Below are positions 43,099 to 51,664 of a stretch of 64,000 bases of DNA, piece after piece (within the stretch, counting starts at the first letter, position 1; each line of letters begins with the position of its first letter). The notes below the pieces were generated by a model. The model had not been told where the DNA came from. It made no database searches and saw only the letters and a program-made list of their open reading frames with translations. The translations under genes were made by a program, and so were the position numbers. This DNA is from Candidatus Obscuribacterales bacterium (lineage in GTDB: Bacteria; Cyanobacteriota; Vampirovibrionia; Obscuribacterales; Obscuribacteraceae), in the NCBI GenBank assembly GCA_949127735.1, contig CASBPX010000126.1, positions 1 to 64,000 of the forward strand, read 5' to 3'.

Positions 43099-44574
43099 CT
43101 AATTTCTAGGATTGGTCGGTTTGGAGAAGAGCAATACATCATTGCCTTTCCAGCGATCGTATTTGACCACTGGATGCTGACCTGGTTGCTGCCCCTTTGT
43201 CAGTTCTTGAACTTGAGCTTGCGCAGCATCGAAGGATGCCTTTAGTGAGTGCTTCTTGCGGAATGCTTGAATCAAATAATATGTGAAATAGCCATGACCG
43301 ATTTTACGATCTTCCAGAGCATATTCATTCGGACCACAAGAGCTGACGACAATCTGCCCACTGCCCATGAGCATGTGGTCTATGAAATCACGAGGGTCGA
43401 GATCTCGGGCGTTGCCGGAGAAACAGGTATCGAGTATGGTGACAACACGGTTGCTGGGTATCTTCTGTTTGATCATGTCACCCAGGCTTTGCATGGCAAT
43501 GCCAGCTCCAGGTCGCCCAAAGTCATGTGTGATGATGAAGTTCTGTCCGGTGGGTTTGTCAATTGCCCCTGAGCCATGAGTAGAGAAATACAGCAGCACG
43601 AGATCATCTGGTTGAATGGCTTGAGGCAAAAGTTCTGTCATCACGCGTGTTATGTTGGCCGTGGTTGCTTCTTCATCCAGCAGCATCAAAACGTGATTAG
43701 GACGAAATCCAGCCTCTTTAATCAGAAACTCCTTCAATGCCATTGCATCAGCAACGCAACAACTCAATCCATTTACTTTCTCGAATTTGTTGATGCCTAC
43801 AATAAATGCCCACTTGTCGGTGATCGGCTTATTGTTAGCATCGGGTTGCGGCTGGGGTTTAGACGGCTGATGTGGAGTCGGAGGCGCAGGATTGGGACTA
43901 GGGGCCGGTGCGGCACCACTGTGATTGAGCAATACCGATACCGCTGTCGGTTTGCCGGGATCGGGATTATTGACGAATACAAGTCCCTGACCTACTTCTT
44001 TTTTGTATGGGTCGTAAACGCCTGTATTAGACAATATGGAATAGTCTCCGACTTTTTGAGGAATTCCTGTCAGAGAGTCTTGATCGATTACCACAGCCCG
44101 TTGAGACATAGCCCGCTCAACATCGAGTTTTTCAGGACTGAACACGAGCATCAATTTTTCAGTGCCCGGGTTGTTGTCGAAGACAATTTGACCACTCGAT
44201 GGCACCACATATTCTTTGCCGGCCTCCAGGCGGTTGTCTTCAGTTGAACCTGGCGGCGGATAGAGCAGCGCCTGCTTACCGGTACTGCCTGCAGCCAGTG
44301 CTATGTAGGCATAGACAGGAGTACTCGATTTAACGTGCAGACGGATTGCATCTCCGCTTTTAAATGGGTAACGGTTGTTACAAAGCACAGGAGCCTGGCC
44401 CGGACGGTGCAGCTCCAAACAGATTGCTACTCCTGCCGAGGTGTTTGTGGGCTCCTTCAGCTCCTGATAGAACATGTCTTTGGCATTGCCAATACCTGCT
44501 GCCAGAGCCGCTGGCAGTGATGATATAGCACAGGCCAGAATTACGCTAAGAATGCTCGAGCGTAATGTCAACAT
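43099..44574 (-). CDS. Exported DUF4384 and caspase-like peptidase fusion
   Basis: A 491-residue protein. ATG at 44574 with GAGGA 5 nt upstream; a much longer frame is open upstream but lies in the neighbouring gene. Signal peptide about 1-26, GIGNAKDMFYQEL, DUF4384 domain (about 40-220, LLYPPPGSTEDNRLEAGKEYVVP), Pro-rich linker (about 225-255), then C14 domain with DKWAFIVGINKF, catalytic His in YFSTHGSG and Cys in ILDTCFSGNA, and IVVSSCGPNEYALEDR. The start overlaps the end of the 44546 gene by 29 bp, so it is the third gene of an operon 45479, 44546, 43099. DUF4384 commonly lies next to caspase or kinase domains. Confidence 0.88.
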   Translation of the reverse strand: MLTLRSSILSVILACAISSLPAALAAGIGNAKDMFYQELKEPTNTSAGVAICLELHRPGQAPVLCNNRYPFKSGDAIRLHVKSSTPVYAYIALAAGSTGKQALLYPPPGSTEDNRLEAGKEYVVPSSGQIVFDNNPGTEKLMLVFSPEKLDVERAMSQRAVVIDQDSLTGIPQKVGDYSILSNTGVYDPYKKEVGQGLVFVNNPDPGKPTAVSVLLNHSGAAPAPSPNPAPPTPHQPSKPQPQPDANNKPITDKWAFIVGINKFEKVNGLSCCVADAMALKEFLIKEAGFRPNHVLMLLDEEATTANITRVMTELLPQAIQPDDLVLLYFSTHGSGAIDKPTGQNFIITHDFGRPGAGIAMQSLGDMIKQKIPSNRVVTILDTCFSGNARDLDPRDFIDHMLMGSGQIVVSSCGPNEYALEDRKIGHGYFTYYLIQAFRKKHSLKASFDAAQAQVQELTKGQQPGQHPVVKYDRWKGNDVLLFSKPTNPRN

Positions 44575-45439
44575 AAAGATCCTCGGCAGTATTAGTGTTG
44601 ACGATGATCGTCTCTGGTGTGGGTTGTACTCCACCGCCGGAGGGAGGATGGTGTCCCGAATGCTGTGGTACATGTGCCGTGTGGTGAGAGGTTGGCTTAT
44701 GCGGTACAACGTGTGCTGTATGAGGTCTGAATGGTTTTTTGCGGGGCGGCGCGCTGTCTTCCCGGTAGAGATCCTTCGAATAGTTCTCGCTCGGTATCGC
44801 TTCGTCCATACTGAGTGCCGGCGGATCGCTTGCCGGCGGCTTTGCCGCCTGAGGCAACGGGTTTGGTGGGCTACTGCCACCACCGAATGCGACAAGCAAT
44901 TGTGGCTTGCCTTGAGTAGCATCAACTGCCGCATTCGGTGTAATTGTTGCCATGGCTTGGGTCATGTCCAAGACTGGCTGCAGCAAAGCATTTGTGTCGA
45001 TGTTATTTCTCGACACAGCCAAGCGTATATGCTCCGTTCCTTTTTTGTTGTCGAAGACGAGAAAAGTTGTAGAAGGAATGATCGCAGCTTTACCACGCGT
45101 GACGCTATTGGAAGGGTCTTTAACCGGCACCGGAAACAATACCGCCTGCTTGCCGGATGATCCTTGCAACATCACACAATGAGCGTGTCCATCAATATTA
45201 GAAGTGACGTGGAAACGAATGCGGTCACCCGATTTGAATGTGGTCCGATTGTCCACCCTTTTGATCGTCGCACCACGGCGCAGCTCAATCCAGTAACTCA
45301 TGCCAGTGTTAATCTGCTGACTAGGATTATTGAGTTGTTGATAAAACATATCCTTCACACCGGCATATGCCGATGGCATGCCCAATGAGCACACGATTGT
45401 TAAACTGAAGCCAAGCGAAAGAAAATCTCGTGTCCGCAC
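44546..45439 (-). CDS. Exported DUF4384 protein
   Basis: A 297-residue protein. GTG start with GAGGA 5 nt upstream; signal peptide about 1-26 (PSAYA), then GVKDMFYQQL and a DUF4384 domain (about 35-165; FKSGDRIRFHVTSNIDGHAHCVML, ILRAVSRNN-like). A His/Pro-rich linker (about 230-275) is followed by VDITLEHS at the C-terminus, shared with the 45479 protein (VDIALEH). There is no catalytic domain. It is middle gene of a three-gene operon; it may be a partner or regulator of the caspase protein (inference). Confidence 0.8.
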   Translation of the reverse strand: MRTRDFLSLGFSLTIVCSLGMPSAYAGVKDMFYQQLNNPSQQINTGMSYWIELRRGATIKRVDNRTTFKSGDRIRFHVTSNIDGHAHCVMLQGSSGKQAVLFPVPVKDPSNSVTRGKAAIIPSTTFLVFDNKKGTEHIRLAVSRNNIDTNALLQPVLDMTQAMATITPNAAVDATQGKPQLLVAFGGGSSPPNPLPQAAKPPASDPPALSMDEAIPSENYSKDLYREDSAPPRKKPFRPHTAHVVPHKPTSHHTAHVPQHSGHHPPSGGGVQPTPETIIVNTNTAEDLYVDITLEHS

Positions 45440-45478
45440 TGTCGTCCTCTTCGTTTTCTAATTTTTATTCTTTGTCCT

Positions 45479-46186
45479 TTAACCGCCCTTGCGGTGCTCA
45501 AGGGCAATGTCCACCGAAAGTTGCTTAGAAGGGTCGTTGTTAACTACAGTTGTCTCGCTCTGCTCTTCTTTATTGGTTTTGTTCACCTCGATGGTGACGT
45601 TGCGAGACGCTCTTAATGGTTTAGAATTGGGTGGCAAAACTATGCAGACCATAGTGCCGTCAGGAATCTTGTCTTCCTTGGTGGAGGCGATCATCGCTAC
45701 ACCTTCCTTTTCGCCCAATTCTTTCTGCGGATCGATTGCTTGTCGCGATACGATCACACGCAAAACTTCCGTTCCCGGATTCTCATCGAACTTCAACCAG
45801 GCTTCTTCACCGCTCTCGTTTGCCGAAGGCAAAATGATTTCTTTGCCTGCTGCAACTTTGTTTTCTTTCAATTGAGCCGACGGAAAAAGAACATTCTTTT
45901 CGCCTTTGCTGCCCTGCAACATCAAAATGTAGGCAAAGCCATCGATGTTGGGCTTGAGGTGAAAGCGCAGCTTATCGCCGTTCTTAAATGCGTTCTTATT
46001 GGTGACGCGTGACTTCTTGCCCTCGCGTTCAAGTTCCAACCAATACGTGATGCCTGTGTTAATTTTCTCCTTTGGCTTTGATTGCTGCGTGACGAACATG
46101 CCGCGAACGTTGACGTCTTTCGACCAGGTGGGTCCAGCAGTAATCAGTAAAAGCGCTGCTAACGCGATTGGGAAGCTCAACTTCAT
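45479..46186 (-). CDS. Exported DUF4384 protein
   Basis: A 235-residue protein. ATG at 46186 with GGAG 7 nt upstream; the longer upstream frame lacks one. Signal peptide about 1-22 (PTWS), then DVNVRGMFVTQQ and a DUF4384 domain (about 30-165): YWLELEREGKK, FKNGDKLRFHLKPNIDGFAYILML, KVAAGKEIILPS, LRVIVSRQ. The C-terminus ends with VDIALEHRKGG. No catalytic domain is present. First gene of the operon leading to the 43099 caspase; 39 bp separate it from the 44546 gene. Promoter at 46266-46294. Confidence 0.8.
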   Translation of the reverse strand: MKLSFPIALAALLLITAGPTWSKDVNVRGMFVTQQSKPKEKINTGITYWLELEREGKKSRVTNKNAFKNGDKLRFHLKPNIDGFAYILMLQGSKGEKNVLFPSAQLKENKVAAGKEIILPSANESGEEAWLKFDENPGTEVLRVIVSRQAIDPQKELGEKEGVAMIASTKEDKIPDGTMVCIVLPPNSKPLRASRNVTIEVNKTNKEEQSETTVVNNDPSKQLSVDIALEHRKGG

Positions 46187-46265
46187 GTCACATCTCCATT
46201 GGTTTGGAACGGTCACCATTTTCGGATTTTGGGTTTGTCAAAGGGACATTTCTCTCAGGGGCGCC

Positions 46266-46294
46266 ATCATACCTAAAATACGCAGGTGTTTAAA
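46266..46294 (-). promoter_or_regulatory. Candidate promoter of the DUF4384-caspase operon
   Basis: On the minus strand TTTAAA, 17 bp, TATGAT, about 80 bp upstream of the first gene. The -35 overlaps an AT-rich palindrome (GTTTAA-A-TTAAAC, 46288-46300) that may be an operator. Confidence 0.45.
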
Positions 46295-46388
46295 TTAAAC
46301 GTTTGGAGAATTTCCTGTGACCGCGAGGTTTGGATCCAACTTGGCAGGTGTACCTGTACTCAATCATTCGCCCATTTTAGTCAGCAAC

Positions 46389-48551
46389 TTACAGCACCAG
46401 CTCGAAGCAATTGACTTCACCATCAACGGTGCCCAAATAAACTTTGTCTTTGACGATTAACGGTTGCGAATCAATTTGCTTGTGCAAGAAACGCTGAAAA
46501 CGGGGTTTGCCGGTTGCGGTGTCAAATCCTTCTAGCCAACCGTCTTTGCTGGTGCAGATAACGCTGGCACCGACAGTTTCAAGAGCCCCGGCTGGTGCCC
46601 CTTTTAGAGGTGCCTTCCATTTAATGGTGCCTGAGTATTTCTCGCAGCAATACAGCCATTTATTTTCACTGGCAAACATGACCGAAGTGAATACAATGAC
46701 GCCACTGCGAAGAATGGGACTATATGTCGGATATTCCCAGATTAAGCGCCCGGCTTCAGCATCGAGGGCGAAATAAACTCCCCCCTGAGTGCCTACGTAT
46801 ACGGTGTCAACGGAGGCCGACGGGGTACTGACGATGCGACCATCGGCAACATATTTCCAATTTAATTTGCCGGTGTGAGCAGCTATGGAATAAACATGAC
46901 CACCCCTGGTGCCAAAATATAGCGAATCTCCATGTACTCGCGGTGCGGCTACAATAGCGTCTAATGCATTGAAGTGCCAGAGTCGCCTGCCAAAACGTAT
47001 ATCGAGCGCAGTCACCTGCCCCTGCCGGTCACAGACCACCACAGCCTTACCGGCAATAACCGGGCTTGCCACCACCGGTGAGGCCCCTTCCCAGCTCCAG
47101 ATCAGCTCTCCACTAGTTGGGTCGAGCGCTTGCGTTTTACCACCACTGTCGCTCAACAACAGTTTGCCATCCAGAACTATGGGGGTGGTCAAAATTGGTG
47201 CATCAGCATCGAAATTAAATGTTGGGTTGCCGTTCTGCGCGTCAAATGCATACAGGCGGCCGTCTGTAGAGCCGACATAGATTAGTTTTTCGTCTTGACT
47301 GATAACCGCACTGGCCGACCAGCCAATTGGTCCCCGGGTGGGCGCAGTCCAGATGGCAGGCTCGCCGGCGTTAGTTTTAACGGGCGTAAGATCGCGCTCG
47401 GGCACCACTGGTTTATCTTTAAATGTGGGTGTCGATTTGGGTGTGGTAATAAAAGAAGGCACGCCAGTAATAAATACTTCCTCGCCTCTTTCCCCCTTTT
47501 TAATTAGTGGCTGATCGCGGTTACGCACCGCATGCTTATCGGGCTCAACCGCCTTTGTCAGCGGGTTTGGCGCTCCGTCGACCGGCGGTACTTTCTGCTC
47601 TACAGCAGGCAGTGTTTGTGAATCAGGCGCGTCAGATTCTGAAATTGAAAGATCACGTTTCATTGTGGTGCGCGGTGAAAGACCCATGCGGGCAACGCGC
47701 AATTCAAAAATCAAATCGTCCACAATACCGAGCACATCGGTCATCGATTTATAGCGATCATCTGGTTGTTTAGCCATCATGCGCTTCACCACACGGTCAA
47801 GCACCTCTGGAATTTCAGCATTCAATCTTTTAGCGGAAGGCACTGGTGCGTTGGTGTGCTTCATGGCCATTTCAATCATGCCCTGGGCGCGAAAAGGCAA
47901 CTGACCGGTACACATTTCAAAAAACAAAATACCCATAGAATAAATATCAGAGCGGTGATCTTGCTGCTCTCCGCGACAGAGCTCGGGTGACATATAGGCA
48001 GGAGTGCCCATACCTTTGGTAGACGAATTGAGATAGACCCTTCCTACCAGCAGACGTGCCAGACCAAAATCGCCAATTTTTAAATCGCCTTCATTGGTGA
48101 TAAAAATATTGTCGGCCTTAATGTCCTGATGAACCACTCCCCTTTTATGGGCGAATGAGAGCCCGGCAGCCAGCTGTTTCATCCAGTTTAAACAGTGCTC
48201 CAGAGGCAGCGGACCCTGGGTCACTCGGGCTGCCATATTGCCCCCGGGCAGATATTCCATGGCGACAAAGTGATGATCGCGACCGTTTTTTGGCTCGGCG
48301 CCAATATCGAAAACCGTGACAATATTGGGGTGATCAAGTTGTGCGGCCAGCCTGGCCTCTTCTTTGAACACGTCAAGGTTCTTTTTATCGGCCATGAGGC
48401 TGGGTAACAGCATTTTAATTGCTACATCGCGCAGCAGTAGCTCGTCGCGGCAGTGATAGACAACGCCCATGCCGCCCACGCCAATCTCTTCAAGCACGGT
48501 GTAGTGGCCGTCCTCCAGTCGATCTCCTCGGGCAAAAATTCTTGGGGGCAT
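46389..48551 (-). CDS. Serine/threonine protein kinase with C-terminal PQQ-type beta-propeller
   Basis: A 720-residue protein. Hanks-type kinase domain about 15-285: glycine loop IGVGGMGVVY, VAIKML lysine, catalytic VHQDIKADN (HQD in place of HRD), IGDFGLAR and GTPAYMSPEL. A Pro/charged linker (about 290-390) leads to a propeller of PQQ-like blades (about 395-720) such as IYVGSTDGRLYAFDAQNGNPTFNF. No membrane helix or signal peptide is seen, so both parts appear to be cytoplasmic. The substitution of Arg in HRD suggests it may not need activation-loop phosphorylation (inference). It lies next to the DUF4384-caspase operon, 202 bp from its first gene, and 79 bp from kdsD on the other strand. 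Confidence 0.92.
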   Translation of the reverse strand: MPPRIFARGDRLEDGHYTVLEEIGVGGMGVVYHCRDELLLRDVAIKMLLPSLMADKKNLDVFKEEARLAAQLDHPNIVTVFDIGAEPKNGRDHHFVAMEYLPGGNMAARVTQGPLPLEHCLNWMKQLAAGLSFAHKRGVVHQDIKADNIFITNEGDLKIGDFGLARLLVGRVYLNSSTKGMGTPAYMSPELCRGEQQDHRSDIYSMGILFFEMCTGQLPFRAQGMIEMAMKHTNAPVPSAKRLNAEIPEVLDRVVKRMMAKQPDDRYKSMTDVLGIVDDLIFELRVARMGLSPRTTMKRDLSISESDAPDSQTLPAVEQKVPPVDGAPNPLTKAVEPDKHAVRNRDQPLIKKGERGEEVFITGVPSFITTPKSTPTFKDKPVVPERDLTPVKTNAGEPAIWTAPTRGPIGWSASAVISQDEKLIYVGSTDGRLYAFDAQNGNPTFNFDADAPILTTPIVLDGKLLLSDSGGKTQALDPTSGELIWSWEGASPVVASPVIAGKAVVVCDRQGQVTALDIRFGRRLWHFNALDAIVAAPRVHGDSLYFGTRGGHVYSIAAHTGKLNWKYVADGRIVSTPSASVDTVYVGTQGGVYFALDAEAGRLIWEYPTYSPILRSGVIVFTSVMFASENKWLYCCEKYSGTIKWKAPLKGAPAGALETVGASVICTSKDGWLEGFDTATGKPRFQRFLHKQIDSQPLIVKDKVYLGTVDGEVNCFELVL

Positions 48552-48630
48552 GAATAAAAGTATTATCTTATGGTAATCACGAGGTTGTAAGAAGGCGCTA
48601 GAATGACGTTGTTAACTTCAGGACTTTACC

Positions 48631-49689
48631 ATGAGCCAACCTGCATTAAACCAGTTTAACAGCACTTGCCCACTTCCCGATAATCCCAATGAATCTGTGA
48701 CGGCAAGCGCTCTGACCGAACCTGTCTCACGCATGGTGGCTCAGGCTCAGGCAGTTTTGCAGGAGGAAGCCGATGCCATTTTGCGCGCCAAAAGCCGCCT
48801 CGGACCAAGCTTTGATAAAGCCCTTTTACTGTTGCTCGGTTGCAGCGGTAAAGTAGTGGTCACCGGCATGGGCAAATCGGGTCATATCGGTTGCAAGATT
48901 GCCGCCACATTCGCCTCCACCGGCACACCAGCATTTTTCGTTCATCCAGCCGAACTGCGCCACGGCGACTTTGGCATGCTCGATGAACGCGATCTGGTCA
49001 TTGCCCTTTCCAGCTCAGGCGAAACCCAGGAAATCAAACTGGTACTCGAACCAATTAAAAGACTTGGGCTCAAACTTATTGCTCTCACCGGGAATCTGAC
49101 ATCAACACTGGCAAAATATGCCGATGTGGCGATTGATGTTTCTGTAGAAAAAGAAGCTTGCCCACTTAATCTAGCTCCGACAACATCTACGACTGTGGCA
49201 TTAGCCATGGGCGATGCCATGGCTATGGTGCTCATGGCCGAGAAAGGCATTGAGGCCGAAGATTTTGCCAAGAGCCACCCTGGCGGCGCCCTTGGCCAAA
49301 AACTGATTACTGTAGAAGGCATCATGCGCTACGGTTTCGATGTGCCCATAGTTTCACTTGATGCCACTCACGAGATGGTAGTAGAAGAAATAGGCAAGAA
49401 AAAATTAGGCTTCACCGCTGTCTGCGAAGACGACGGTAAATTACGCGGCATCATCACTGATGGTGACTTGCGCCGTTCGCTTTCTAAATATCGCGATCAG
49501 GTCTTTGACAAAAAGGCGCGCGATTTGATGACTGGATCACCCAAGACCATAGCGTCGCAATCTTTGGCTGTTGAAGCATTACGTGTGATGGAAAAGTATT
49601 CGATTTCAGATATTCTAATTGTTGACGGCAATAGCAGACCAGTTGGTTTAATCGACTTGAAAGATCTGCTGCGCGCCGGAATTATTTAA
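48631..49689 (+). CDS. kdsD: Arabinose-5-phosphate isomerase (SIS and two CBS domains)
   Basis: A 352-residue KpsF/GutQ-type enzyme that makes arabinose-5-phosphate, the precursor of Kdo in lipopolysaccharide. The SIS domain (about 60-200) shows VVTGMGKSGHIGCKIAATFASTGTPAFFVHP, LSSSGETQEIK and the SHPGGALG motif; two CBS domains follow (about 230-350). The family member points to an outer membrane with Kdo. Its 3' end overlaps the convergent methyltransferase gene by 42 bp. Confidence 0.93.
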   Translation: MSQPALNQFNSTCPLPDNPNESVTASALTEPVSRMVAQAQAVLQEEADAILRAKSRLGPSFDKALLLLLGCSGKVVVTGMGKSGHIGCKIAATFASTGTPAFFVHPAELRHGDFGMLDERDLVIALSSSGETQEIKLVLEPIKRLGLKLIALTGNLTSTLAKYADVAIDVSVEKEACPLNLAPTTSTTVALAMGDAMAMVLMAEKGIEAEDFAKSHPGGALGQKLITVEGIMRYGFDVPIVSLDATHEMVVEEIGKKKLGFTAVCEDDGKLRGIITDGDLRRSLSKYRDQVFDKKARDLMTGSPKTIASQSLAVEALRVMEKYSISDILIVDGNSRPVGLIDLKDLLRAGII

Positions 49690-50562
49690 AAGAGCCTTTT
49701 GTTCGACTTCACGGCGCAATAAAATTTGCTCCTTTGGCGCGTTCAGTTTTTCGTCACGATAAGGCACACGTGAACTGGTAGCCAACCTTTTCAGCTCGTC
49801 ATTCGACAGTGGCAAGATGCAGTCTCCATGTCCGATATTGACTTCGTCAAGACTAGATTTAATGGCCATAGTGCCACCAACTTTGCCACCTAATGCGGTG
49901 GTACGAAACACTTTAAAGCCCAGTTCCAGAAGTGCACCTCTAACTGCTGATGCGGTGGAGTAAGTGAGTATTACTCCACCGTCTGCCATCAAGCGGTGAT
50001 AATGTTGAAACAACTCAATAGTCCAGAGTTCAGGTACTTTTTTAGGTGAAAAGGGATCATGAAAAACAATGTCATAGCCTGCATTTTCGCATTGCGCCTC
50101 TTGCAAAAAATGGCGCAGGTCACAAACATAAACTTTAAAGCGAATCTCCGGTAGCTCAATCATGCCACCATTAAAGTCGGCTAGATTAACGGCCTTGCTT
50201 TCAAAAAGTGCACACAGATCACGCAGGCATGGTTGTTTCACCACCTGAGGCACCAGCTCGAGTACTGAGCTGTCAATTTCTATAGCGTCAATATTGAGAT
50301 TTACTTTTGCACTGATTCGCTCATTTGCTTGATTATGATTGGCCAGTGCCAGGCTGTTATAGCCAAGGCCGAAACAACTGTCTAAAACTCTCAGACTGCC
50401 ACCATTAGTAAGTCGCTCTTGAAAATATTGGCTTGCCGGTTGCACATATGTGACCATCGCTTCGGTAAAAGCACCAGCACGGTTGTGATAAAGTTCATCG
50501 AGCTTGCTCTCATGCAGCGAAAAAGAACCATCACTGGTGGTGGCAAGGGTAAAGTCACTCAT
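49648..50562 (-). CDS. MnmC-like tRNA-modifying methyltransferase
   Basis: A 304-residue SAM-dependent methyltransferase of the MnmC methyltransferase-domain type, which completes 5-methylaminomethyl-2-thiouridine in tRNA. SDGSFSLHESKLDELYHNRAGAFTEAM at the N-terminus, LDSCFGLGYNS (motif I), YDIVFHDPFSPKKVPELWTIELF and VILTYSTASAVRGALLELGF agree with that family. The FAD-dependent oxidase half of bifunctional MnmC is absent. The ATG at 50562 is one base after the stop of the quinone oxidoreductase gene; a longer frame overlaps that gene. Its end overlaps kdsD. Confidence 0.85.
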   Translation of the reverse strand: MSDFTLATTSDGSFSLHESKLDELYHNRAGAFTEAMVTYVQPASQYFQERLTNGGSLRVLDSCFGLGYNSLALANHNQANERISAKVNLNIDAIEIDSSVLELVPQVVKQPCLRDLCALFESKAVNLADFNGGMIELPEIRFKVYVCDLRHFLQEAQCENAGYDIVFHDPFSPKKVPELWTIELFQHYHRLMADGGVILTYSTASAVRGALLELGFKVFRTTALGGKVGGTMAIKSSLDEVNIGHGDCILPLSNDELKRLATSSRVPYRDEKLNAPKEQILLRREVEQKALLNNSGAQQIFQVD

Positions 50563-50563
50563 G

Positions 50564-51556
50564 TTAACTATCGCCTGCCGATGCCAGGTCGAGCACAATT
50601 TTGCCAAAATTCTGATTTGCTTCCATCATTTTATGAGCCTCGCTAGCGTCTGACAGAGCGAATACTTTATCGACTACCGCTTTCAATTTACCCGCATTAA
50701 AGAGTGGTAAAAAATTTTCTTCAAAAGCTCTCGTTACTTCTGACTTTTCTTCGGTTGAGCGGCCGCGCAAAGTGGTGCCCCTAACAGTTAATCTCTTAGA
50801 CAACAAAGCACCGAGGTTAAAGTTGCATTTGGCACCAGCCAGTAAACCCACAACCATAATGCGACCTTTGCTGCGAGTGCACTTTAAATCTTCGGCCAAA
50901 TAATCGCCGCCTACCAGCTCCAGTACAACGTTTACGCCGCCATCAGTTATTTGGTTGACCGGCTCTGCAAATTGTCCATTCTGTACACAAATAACGTGAT
51001 CAAAATATTTCTTTAGCTCTTCAACCTTGCTTGCTTGTCTAACTGTGCCAATAGAAATTGCACCAAACGCACGAGCCATTTGTGCGGCGGCAATGCCGAC
51101 TCCGCTAGCAGCGGCACTGACGAGCAAATATTCTTTTTCTTTCAATTGAGCTTGTAAGAAAGCAGCGTCATAGGCAGTAATAAAGGCCTCTGGTATGGCG
51201 GCAGCCTCAAGCCAGCCCAGAGTTTCCGGCAAGTGCATGACAGTCGCACTCTCTAGAGCTAAATAGTCTTGATAGGTGCCACCGGCGGCCAAGCCGAATA
51301 CTCGATCACCAATTTTAAAACCGATTACTTCTGAACCAACCTCTTCTACTACTCCTGCATATTCCAGGCCTGGCACATCAGGGCTTGCACCAACAGGCGC
51401 TGGATAATTACCTTTTCTTTGTAATACATCTGCCCTGTTAACAGCTGTTGCCTTAATTTTGACAAGAATTTCACTGTCTTTGCAAATTGGCTTAGAACGG
51501 CTCTGTAACTGCAAAACATCTGGTCCGCCAGCAGCAGTGATGACTATAGATCGCAA
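50564..51556 (-). CDS. NAD(P)H-quinone oxidoreductase, PIG3-type MDR protein
   Basis: A 330-residue zinc-free medium-chain reductase. MRSIVITAAGGPDVLQ, KATAVNRADVLQRKGNYP, PGLEYAGVVEEVG and VFGLAAGGTYQDYL with the Rossmann motif VSAAASGVGIAAAQMARAFGA resemble the PIG3/quinone-oxidoreductase family (two-electron reduction of quinones or double bonds using NADPH). The cysteines that bind structural zinc in other MDRs are absent. It is followed without gap by the methyltransferase gene. Confidence 0.9.
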   Translation of the reverse strand: MRSIVITAAGGPDVLQLQSRSKPICKDSEILVKIKATAVNRADVLQRKGNYPAPVGASPDVPGLEYAGVVEEVGSEVIGFKIGDRVFGLAAGGTYQDYLALESATVMHLPETLGWLEAAAIPEAFITAYDAAFLQAQLKEKEYLLVSAAASGVGIAAAQMARAFGAISIGTVRQASKVEELKKYFDHVICVQNGQFAEPVNQITDGGVNVVLELVGGDYLAEDLKCTRSKGRIMVVGLLAGAKCNFNLGALLSKRLTVRGTTLRGRSTEEKSEVTRAFEENFLPLFNAGKLKAVVDKVFALSDASEAHKMMEANQNFGKIVLDLASAGDS

Positions 51557-51664
51557 AATATTTACCCTTAACTAACACGTATAAATTCTCAACATAACAA
51601 TCGGGGTCTATTGTCTCAATAATGCTCGACAAGTGGTGGCTTGCACTTGTATTCTTATTGAGTT

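Noticed and set aside
43576-44247. Plus-strand 223-codon open frame
   Set aside because: Antisense to a clear caspase/DUF4384 gene, with Cys/Arg/His-rich composition of a shadow frame.
44575-44934. 120-residue N-terminal extension of the DUF4384-caspase protein
   Set aside because: It lies out of frame inside the upstream DUF4384 gene, is Arg/His/Ser-rich, and a signal peptide with a strong ribosome binding site begins at 44574.
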